Origin: Strigomonas culicis
Lineage: Eukaryota > Euglenozoa > Kinetoplastea > Trypanosomatida > Trypanosomatidae
Assembly (NCBI GenBank): GCA_000482145.1
Contig: AUXH01000345.1
Coordinates: forward strand, 1 to 20,584
Direction: 5' to 3'
Length of the DNA stretch: 20,584 bases
In this document: one piece after another, positions 14,948-20,584 of the stretch
How the letters are laid out: the number at the start of each line of letters is the position of its first letter
How positions within the stretch are numbered: position 1 is the stretch's first letter
Program-made: the position numbers and the translations under genes
Notes under the pieces: generated by a model
The model's database searches: none
What the model saw: only the letters and a program-made list of their open reading frames with translations
What the model was told of the DNA's origin: nothing

Positions 14948-15434
14948 GCTGATGGGTCGGAATACGCACTAAAGATCCTTCTTATTCCTCTTAGAGGCCA
15001 AATACTGATCGCAACAGAAGAAACAGAAACAAACAGAGAAAGAGGCACACGTGGATGCGTGAGTAATGTCAGCGGTTCCGCTCGTAAACGAAATAACTAG
15101 TAGTTTTTTTTATATTATTAATAATAATACAAAACACATGTGTATCAGAAAGTAGAAGTAGTTGGAGCAAAACAAAACGTGAATAATGTGTTGGCATAGA
15201 GAAACCAACCAACCAAACAAACCAAAAAGGATGCACACGCACGTAGATACACATGTATACTGTAAATGAGTAGGTTCACACAAAAAGGAACTAGGACAAA
15301 AAGAGAAGAACAAAGTATAAGAACCTCTTTGTGCTGCTTATGATGAAGCTAATGCGTATTATACAATTGAGGAAAAGAAAAGCCGACACCCACCCATACA
15401 CGTACGCGACGCCTTTCAGGTGATTTCGGCCTCG
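14948..15434. other. AT-rich spacer between ALG1 and the PPR-like gene
   Basis: It holds the short leader of the PPR-like gene (14948 to 15004), its pyrimidine tract, and the ALG1 3' UTR. Features include T8 next to TATTATTAATAATAATA at about 15103 to 15128, and a CCAACCAACCAAACAAACC stretch near 15206 to 15224. No gene or RNA is recognised. Confidence 0.7.
15005..15046 (-). promoter_or_regulatory. Predicted trans-splice acceptor for the PPR-like gene
   Basis: The minus strand shows an almost unbroken C/T tract with a few G (15046 to 15012), then GCGATCAG with the AG at 15006 to 15005. The leader would be 57 bases with no upstream ATG. Confidence 0.8.
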
Positions 15435-16457
15435 CTAGCTGTACTGCGCGAGGCGGGGCCTCAAGGTCGCATTCCAGTTCTCCTTCCAGCTCACCGCGGT
15501 CTTGCGCGCGGCACGGGTGCGGGCCTGCATCGTGAAGAGGTCCGTCAGGATGCTGATCATCTGCTGCGGCGCGTGGGCGGAACGATGGTGCTCCTGCCGC
15601 TGTGCCGCGACGCGCTCGGCCGTCGTCAGCCGTATCCACTGCGCAAAGAGAAACTCGAGGTCCCGCGCGTGGCGGAAGAAATAGCCGCGCTCGCACTCCA
15701 TCCGGAAGTGCGCCGTGCTGTTCGAAGCGGCGACGGAGGCGGCCGCGGCGGCGGTCGGCGACATAAGCTCCGTGAGGACAGGGTAGTGCCAGGCGGCGAC
15801 GGGGAGGCCGCAGCCAATCATGTCCACCGCCTTCATCGGCAGGTCCAGCAGCGACGTCGAGAAGTGAAAGCACAGCCCCGCGTCGGCGGCGCCGAGCAGA
15901 ACGCTGTACTGCTGGTAGGACTGCAAGTAGACAGTGCTGACCGTGATGAAGTCCACGAAGAAGCTGGACGGCGCCTGCTCCCGCTGCTGCTGCTGCTTTT
16001 GGTAGAAGTGGCTGTTCAGGACCTGCTGTTCAAAGCGCGGCCGAGAGGCGCCCTTCCCGGTGATGACGACCCACAGCTTCAAAAGGCTCGGATCGCTCGT
16101 CGCACTCCCCTGCGCGGTGGTGCCATCCGTGGAGCTAGGGCGACTGGGGGAGCTGTCCTCCGTGTGGTAGCGGCGGGCGTGAACCGCGCGCTCGTAGATA
16201 TGCTCCAGGGCGTCCACCAACATGGTGTAGTCGTCCTCGTCCGTCCAGCTTGTGGACCCGACCAGAATGATGCCCTTTCGGTTCGATGCGTGCCGCTCGG
16301 CACGCACCTGGCTACTCGGTGCATGGTGGCTCCTATTGTTCGGACTCTCACCCGCGCCATCGCCTGGCAGCGCCTCGGTGGGTCCGTCCAGCTGCTCCTC
16401 ACACACCCACCGCGGCGGCTGCGCAATGCCCCACACACTAGTCGCGCTCGTATTCGT

Positions 16458-16489
<32 letters not shown>

Positions 16490-17876
16490 GCTCCTGCTGC
16501 AGAGGCTGCAGCACCGCTGTCAACATCTCAGCACGGCTGTGCGGCTGGAAGAAGGCTGGTGCCTTATCGTACAGCACCACAATGTCATCCGCTTCGGACG
16601 CGCGTGGCGGTGGGGTGACCGCCCCGATGGCGTACAGCGACCGCCGCATCGCCTCGCTCACGGTGATGTTGAGGTGCCCCGCGTTACCGTAGATCTCGAG
16701 GAACTTATACAGCGCCACGAGCACCCTCGGCTGCTTATTGTCGCGCATGATGGTGTAGCCGTAGTTGTGCCAGTCCACGGCGACGGCGGGCATGAAGACG
16801 GAGAGGCGCCGGCCCGCACCGCGGCCATCACCCGCCTCCTCCTTCCGCAGGAGCTTTTTCACCAGAGAGCACTGCTCCACGACGTCGTGCAGCGCGGCAG
16901 GGTTCATGAACGAGGCGGGGATGATGAAGCAGTAGTACATGATCGCGTTGTAGATCCCGACGAGCGGCAGGATGAAGTACTTGATGAGAATCAAGAACGG
17001 AATCGCCGGAGGCGTCTGCACCAGGATGACGTCCGTGAGAATGAGCTGTCCGTGCGCGTTCACGCGCATCGCCGTGCTGCGCACGACGAGCCAGGAGAAG
17101 AGCACACCGTAGGCGGCCACCTTGTAGAAGAGCGAGGCCAGCCGGTGGAGCGAGGCGAGCGGGAAGAGGAAGTGGAAGCAGGCGGGCGGCGCCGCGGCGG
17201 CAGCGGCCATGAGATAGCGCGTCGACACGAGGCAGCCCTGCGCCTCATAGCGCTCCTTGTGCTGCCAGCGGTCCCGCACGTTGAAGAGCCGCCGCTCGAC
17301 CTCGTCCCCCTCCGTCTCCTCCGGGTCCTCGTCGCTCGCGTGGCGGCGGGACGGCGGCGCGGCCGGCGCCTGCTCCTTCTGAAGGAGCCACGCGACGGGC
17401 ACCCGGAAGGTCTCCGGCGCGGCCGCAGCGCTCGCCGCGACGTCCTCACTCAGGCGGTTGCCGCAGTCGAGGCCGACGAGCAGCACCTCGTCGTAGAGCC
17501 CGCTGCGCGCGCAGCTGCCGGCGTGGTACTGCATGCGCGGACTCCGAGCGAAATCCCCGCCAACGAGCAGCACGCACCGGTGCTGCACCACCTTCGTCGA
17601 CAGCCGCATCGCCGTCGGGATCGCGAGCGACACCTCCACCACCTTCGCCGCGTCGGTCGGACTGCTCCCATTCGCGCGGCTCGGCGCCTGCTCCCGGTAG
17701 ACGCGCAGGGCGTTCTGATAGATGTACTGGCGGATCGTGCGCAGCGCCGCCGCGCGCCGCCGGCGGCCGCCGCCCGCGCGGACGAGGAGGGCCAAGTCGA
17801 TGGAGAACCACGAGAGAATAAAACACAGGCAGGGGAACAGCAGCGACCACTCTAAGTTATCATAGCTAAAGAGCAT
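15435..17876 (-). CDS. ALG1: ALG1, chitobiosyldiphosphodolichol beta-1,4-mannosyltransferase
   Basis: This 813-residue enzyme should add the first mannose, from GDP-mannose, to GlcNAc2-PP-dolichol on the cytosolic face of the ER (family GT33, GT-B fold). A membrane anchor lies at residues 8 to 32. Diagnostic motifs in order are GGDFARSPRMQYH (106 to 118), VQTPPAIP (286 to 293), VDWHNYGYTIM (367 to 377), GSTSWTDEDDYTMLVDALE (540 to 558), VVITGKG (603 to 609), and DAGLCFHFSTSLLDLPMKAV running into DMIGCGLPVAAW (665 to 696), which holds the nucleotide-sugar-binding acidic region. The family is usually near 450 to 465 residues. The excess lies at about 140 to 230, 420 to 530 (with a Gln11 run), 565 to 597 and 706 to 722, all low-complexity. 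The core motifs are intact, so the enzyme is probably active. Start is the first ATG after a strong acceptor; stop is TAG. Confidence 0.97.
16458..16490 (-). repeat. (CAA)11 coding microsatellite in ALG1
   Basis: Eleven pure CAA codons encode a Gln run at residues 463 to 473, preceded by CAG-CAG-GAG. CAA is unusual in these GC3-rich genes, which otherwise favour CAG, so a recent triplet expansion is likely. It lies in a linker between the two halves of the GT-B fold. Confidence 0.93.
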
Positions 17877-18213
17877 TTTTCTTCCTTTGTTAACTGAACT
17901 ATTTTACTATTCTTATTAATTCCTATTAGTTTTCTTCTATTAACAACTCCTATAAGAATATAAATAATAGAGGAGAGAGAGAAAAAAAAAAGGGATGCTC
18001 GATAAAACAACAACAACGAAATACAGAGAATAGCATGAATAACAGTAACAACAAAGATTCACTTTTGTATCGAATAGAAAAACTCTTCTTTTATAGCTTT
18101 TTTTTTTAAGGGAACACACAAACCAATTCTATCAATCATGGCGGACTCAATCCGCAAATACCGAACGTGAAAAGAAAAGAAAATGTAAGTACAACAACCA
18201 CCGCTATCACCTA
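17877..18213. other. AT-rich spacer between the frameshifted membrane-protein gene and ALG1
   Basis: It contains the 73-base ALG1 leader, its pyrimidine tract and the 3' UTR of the preceding gene. CAACAACAACG occurs near 18008 to 18018 and a T10 run near 18099. No gene or RNA is recognised. Confidence 0.7.
17950..17994 (-). promoter_or_regulatory. Predicted trans-splice acceptor for ALG1
   Basis: The minus strand shows CCCT10CTCTCTCTCC followed by TATTATTTATATTCTTATAG, with the AG at 17951 to 17950. The resulting leader contains no upstream ATG. Confidence 0.8.
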
Positions 18214-19419
18214 TCAATCGGAAGCAGTGACGACAACCGTCTGCACGTACCACGAGGAGTAGAGCGCGAAGCGCTGCAGTTTGCGCTCTATCAGAAAGGG
18301 CACTATGTACGGCAGCACATACCGGTCTAGGATAGACTTGGGGCGCGGCACCCAGTTGGGCGTGTCCTTGACGACCTGCAGCTTCTTCACCGCGATGGTG
18401 GAGGCGAGCCCGAGGTGGCTATACATGATCTCGATCAGAGGGAAGTTGGTGCTCCGACGCGAAACACCCTTCGCGTCCACCATGGCGCTCTCGTAGTTGT
18501 TGTAGCTCGTCCCACCGCAGCTCTTCTGCCTCTGCCGCTCCCGCCGGCGGGCCCGTTCGGACCTCTTTTTGGACTTGTTCGACACACTCGGGTAGGTGCC
18601 GCTGCCGCTGGTGGTCGGCTTGCTCGGCGACGCGCCGCGGCTGCCGACCGCGCTCCCCTTGTTGAAAAAGAAATCGTCGTTGTTGATCATGAACGCGTTC
18701 TCCACCGTGTTCTCGCGGCGCGTCGCGCCGGTCGCGTCGATCTGTATGACCCCGTCGTCCCCGCTGTCGTGGTAAAAAGTAGGGTTGAAGTTATCATCGG
18801 AGCAGTAGTAGCCATCGTCGTCCCCGTCCTCGTCGTTGTTGCGCGCGCTTGCGGGACCGCCCGGGGTCGGCTTGCTGTTCGTGCGCGAGAAGTTGTGGTC
18901 GTGATTCACCGTGTAGATGACGTGGAAGCGGACCTTCAAGAGGGGGACCACGCGCCGGTTGGTGAGGTAGCTCGCCTCCCCACTGCCGACGCGCAGCGCG
19001 TCTGCAATCAGCACTGCATCCTCCTCCTCGTTGAGGCTCTCGTTCTGGACTTTCTTATACGTCTTGGCGTCCACGGCCTCGATGTGCCACGAGAGAATGC
19101 CCTCGGCCTCGCTGCTATCCGCATTGGTCTTCTTCCGCCGCGTCGCGTACGGGTAGCTGCCGCCGCTGCTGCCCACGTCGTCGCAGCGGTACGCCGCGTA
19201 TGGGTCCTTCTCGGGCAGCTGGCAGTAGCCCAGCTCACTCGTGTGCACGCCGACGACGCGCTCGTAGTGCGCCGGGAGCTTGATGTTGAGCGTCACGTTC
19301 TGCAGCGGCGCATAGAAGAGCACGTAGAAGGACAGACAGACCGCGTTGGGGGCGCTGCTGTGGGCGGAAAGATCGACCTGCTGCAGCCGCACGGACGGCG
19401 TCGAGGGGTCAACCCGCAC
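18214..19419 (-). CDS. Unknown protein, 3' part of a frameshifted membrane-protein gene
   Basis: This open frame encodes about 400 residues but has no ATG near its beginning; the first codon given here is GTG, and the first ATG lies far downstream at the MINNDDFFF segment. The early sequence (NAVCLSFYVLFYAPLQNVTL, then LPAHYERVVGVHTSELGYC) looks like true protein, so it must be read from an upstream frame. A middle region is polar and Asp/Asn/Gly/Ser-rich, with a basic block (KKRSERARRRERQRQK). The C-terminal end (ILDRYVLPYIVPFLIERKLQ and following) is hydrophobic and could associate with membrane. It continues the gene that starts at 20171 in another frame. I do not recognise the family. Stop is TGA. 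Confidence 0.7.
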   Translation of the reverse strand: MRVDPSTPSVRLQQVDLSAHSSAPNAVCLSFYVLFYAPLQNVTLNIKLPAHYERVVGVHTSELGYCQLPEKDPYAAYRCDDVGSSGGSYPYATRRKKTNADSSEAEGILSWHIEAVDAKTYKKVQNESLNEEEDAVLIADALRVGSGEASYLTNRRVVPLLKVRFHVIYTVNHDHNFSRTNSKPTPGGPASARNNDEDGDDDGYYCSDDNFNPTFYHDSGDDGVIQIDATGATRRENTVENAFMINNDDFFFNKGSAVGSRGASPSKPTTSGSGTYPSVSNKSKKRSERARRRERQRQKSCGGTSYNNYESAMVDAKGVSRRSTNFPLIEIMYSHLGLASTIAVKKLQVVKDTPNWVPRPKSILDRYVLPYIVPFLIERKLQRFALYSSWYVQTVVVTASD

Positions 19420-20171
19420 ACCTCCCCGTCGTCGCCGCTCGTCGTTGTCGTCACGTTCGTTTTGGCGGCGGTGGTGGTGTAGGAAAAGAGGGCTTCTTCA
19501 CTGACACACGCGGGGGTGAAGGCGACGTTCTGGTGCTGCAGCAGCTCGTGGAAGTCGATCATCTCATGGATCTGATCGCACTCCGCGGTCGTCGTCGTCG
19601 TCGACTTACTCGGCTTGGCGCCGCCGCCCACGTTGGGGGGCGCGCTGTCGGTTCGCGAGTAGAGGAAGGAGCCCTGGTTGCTGGCCGTCGGGCTGCCGGA
19701 AGACGTGAGCATCAGATTGCTGTGCGCGCTGTCGTAGTAGCCGCCGGTGCCGCGGGCCGAGGAGGCGAAGGAGTTCGTGACGCGGGAGCGCGCGGAGGTG
19801 ATGTTATTAGTTCTATCCGCACTCGTCGCATTCGCATTGGCATTGTTGACGGCCCCCAGGACACCACTCACGCTGTTCTGGAGGGTCATTCGGCAGGTCA
19901 GCTTCAGCAGGAAGCGGTAGCTGCGCATGGTGCAGTTCATCATACTGACCTTTCCCTTGACCGCGACGTTCGTGTAGCCGGGGTTCGCCGACTTGAGGGC
20001 CTTCTTCTCGTTGTGGTGCGCGCTGTGGATGTACAGCGTCGGGAAGCGCACGAGCTCCGTGACAGTGATGGTGATGTCGTTACGTAGGTAGAGGACGACG
20101 CCGCGATAGAGGAGCAGCGCGGCACCGGCTGCCGCGGCCACGCGCAGGGCGTTCGTTTGGAGCTTGCTCAT
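19293..20171 (-). CDS. Unknown single-pass membrane protein, 5' part of a frameshifted gene
   Basis: This frame starts with ATG at 20171 after a plausible splice acceptor and runs for 292 codons. Residues 10 to 29 (RVAAAAGAALLLYRGVVLYL) form a likely N-terminal membrane anchor. The next part (ITVTELVRFPTLYIHSAHHN, then KVSMMNCTMRSYRFLLKLTC) appears folded, followed by an Asn/Ser/Thr/Gly-rich linker. The last 40 or so residues, after about 19420, are Arg/Pro/Cys-rich and look like an out-of-frame reading, while the other frame there reads as sensible protein. I therefore believe that the real product passes into the 18214 to 19419 frame and is about 650 residues long. No family is recognised. 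Confidence 0.7.
   Translation of the reverse strand: MSKLQTNALRVAAAAGAALLLYRGVVLYLRNDITITVTELVRFPTLYIHSAHHNEKKALKSANPGYTNVAVKGKVSMMNCTMRSYRFLLKLTCRMTLQNSVSGVLGAVNNANANATSADRTNNITSARSRVTNSFASSARGTGGYYDSAHSNLMLTSSGSPTASNQGSFLYSRTDSAPPNVGGGAKPSKSTTTTTAECDQIHEMIDFHELLQHQNVAFTPACVSEEALFSYTTTAAKTNVTTTTSGDDGEVCGLTPRRRPCGCSRSIFPPTAAPPTRSVCPSTCSSMRRCRT
19417..19421 (-). other. Probable frameshift site (duplicated dinucleotide)
   Basis: On the minus strand GAGGTGTGCGGG contains a tandem TG. With one TG fewer, the upstream frame would pass from Glu-Val straight into Arg-Val-Asp-Pro of the downstream frame. The exact point could be anywhere up to about 19490, because both frames are open there. A two-base insertion or a one-base deletion would each explain it. 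Confidence 0.55.
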
Positions 20172-20270
20172 CGGTTTTTTCTTATTTATTTGCTTACCCT
20201 TTACAGCTCGTTGGTTCTAAATGTGGGGCAACCCCTTTTTTCTACTTTTTTTTTCTTTTAGATGGCTGTG

Positions 20271-20333
20271 CTTTGGCACATCGAATGTAGAGAAAATACA
20301 AAGAGAGAAAGAGAGAGGAAAGGAGATAGGGAA
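20271..20333 (-). promoter_or_regulatory. Predicted trans-splice acceptor for the membrane-protein gene
   Basis: The minus strand shows a long C/T tract (20333 to 20289) followed by CATTCGATGTGCCAAAG, with the AG at 20272 to 20271. Another AG follows five bases later. The leader of about 99 bases has no ATG before 20171. Confidence 0.65.
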
Positions 20334-20527
20334 ATGATAATAGAGTTTTTTTTCTTTACTTCTTTTTTTTTTTCCACCCATGAACCACACAAAGCAAATA
20401 CATAAATCCACACAAAGAAGAAGAAAACATGTTTGTAAATGAAGCTAAGAAGCGTAAGAGTGTATTCATAGATAATAGTAAAGTGACCCTTCGAAACGGC
20501 ATACACATACACGTTTCTGTATCCTTT

Positions 20528-20530
<3 letters not shown>

Positions 20531-20581
<51 letters not shown>
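20531..20581. repeat. (TA)n-(TG)n compound microsatellite
   Basis: Eighteen TA units (20531 to 20567) pass into about seven TG units. The same TA-to-TG transition appears in miniature at 2325 to 2339. Confidence 0.95.
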
Positions 20582-20584
20582 CGC

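Larger units (their letters stand above)
20172..20584. other. AT-rich spacer upstream of the membrane-protein gene
   Basis: It contains the leader of the gene at 20171, its pyrimidine tract, T- and A-homopolymers, and a TA/TG microsatellite at the edge. No gene or RNA is recognised; the next gene upstream in the transcription unit must lie beyond the window. Confidence 0.7.

Noticed and set aside
15420..17855. 811-codon open frame on the plus strand opposite ALG1
   Set aside because: Same explanation; it is an in-phase shadow of a clearly recognised gene.
188..17876. Functional glycan-assembly cluster formed by PIG-V and ALG1
   Set aside because: They are about 13 kb apart with unrelated genes between, and gene order in kinetoplastid polycistrons usually does not reflect function.
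19293..19416. C-terminal end of the upstream frame as genuine protein
   Set aside because: The sequence is Arg/Pro/Cys-rich like other shadow frames, and the overlapping frame has a much more protein-like composition.
19400..19490. Programmed ribosomal frameshift at the junction of the two frames
   Set aside because: No X XXY YYZ slippery heptamer was seen near the junction. An indel in a tandem TG is simpler.
19290..19530. Cis-spliced intron joining the two frames
   Set aside because: Cis introns are very rare in trypanosomatids, and the frames overlap without a gap or pyrimidine-rich intron-like sequence.
1..20584. tRNA, rRNA, transposon, CRISPR array or strand-switch region
   Set aside because: No cloverleaf, reverse transcriptase or transposase motifs, direct-repeat array or change of coding strand was seen by eye. 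A small snoRNA in a spacer cannot be excluded without a covariance search.

Overview
The window looks like part of a nuclear chromosome of a trypanosomatid (kinetoplastid) protist. All seven supported genes lie on the minus strand, head to tail and without introns, as in a polycistronic transcription unit. Each gene except one is preceded by a clear polypyrimidine tract followed by an AG, the usual layout of a spliced-leader trans-splice acceptor; the seventh acceptor is less certain. Coding sequence is strongly GC-rich, while spacers are AT-rich and full of homopolymers and (TA)n or (CA)n runs. TAA, TAG and TGA are all used as terminal stops, so the standard genetic code applies. I cannot name the genus.

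In transcription order (right to left) the genes are: a single-pass membrane protein of unknown function split by an apparent frameshift (20171 to 18214); ALG1, the first mannosyltransferase of dolichol-linked oligosaccharide synthesis (17876 to 15435); a large probably mitochondrial helical-repeat (PPR-like) protein with a possible degenerate PIN-like domain (14947 to 11585); a protein with a possible PH-like head followed by a coiled coil (11331 to 9793); NOL6/UTP22, a small-subunit processome protein (9353 to 4551); a small protein with two CxxC knuckles (4110 to 2872); and PIG-V/GPI18, the second GPI mannosyltransferase (2293 to 188).

Two genes, ALG1 and PIG-V, act in ER glycan assembly, on N-glycan and GPI precursors respectively. 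NOL6 acts in nucleolar ribosome biogenesis. The neighbours do not form a pathway, as expected for kinetoplastid polycistrons. The recognisable proteins are all much longer than their usual relatives because of low-complexity insertions rich in Ala, Gln, Glu or Pro.

I see no tRNA, rRNA, mobile element, CRISPR array or strand-switch region. The most interesting points are the frameshifted membrane-protein gene, the possible PIN-like domain lacking its acidic residues, a two-codon upstream ORF whose stop overlaps the start of the CxxC protein, and a (TA)16 run that ends exactly in the PIG-V start codon.
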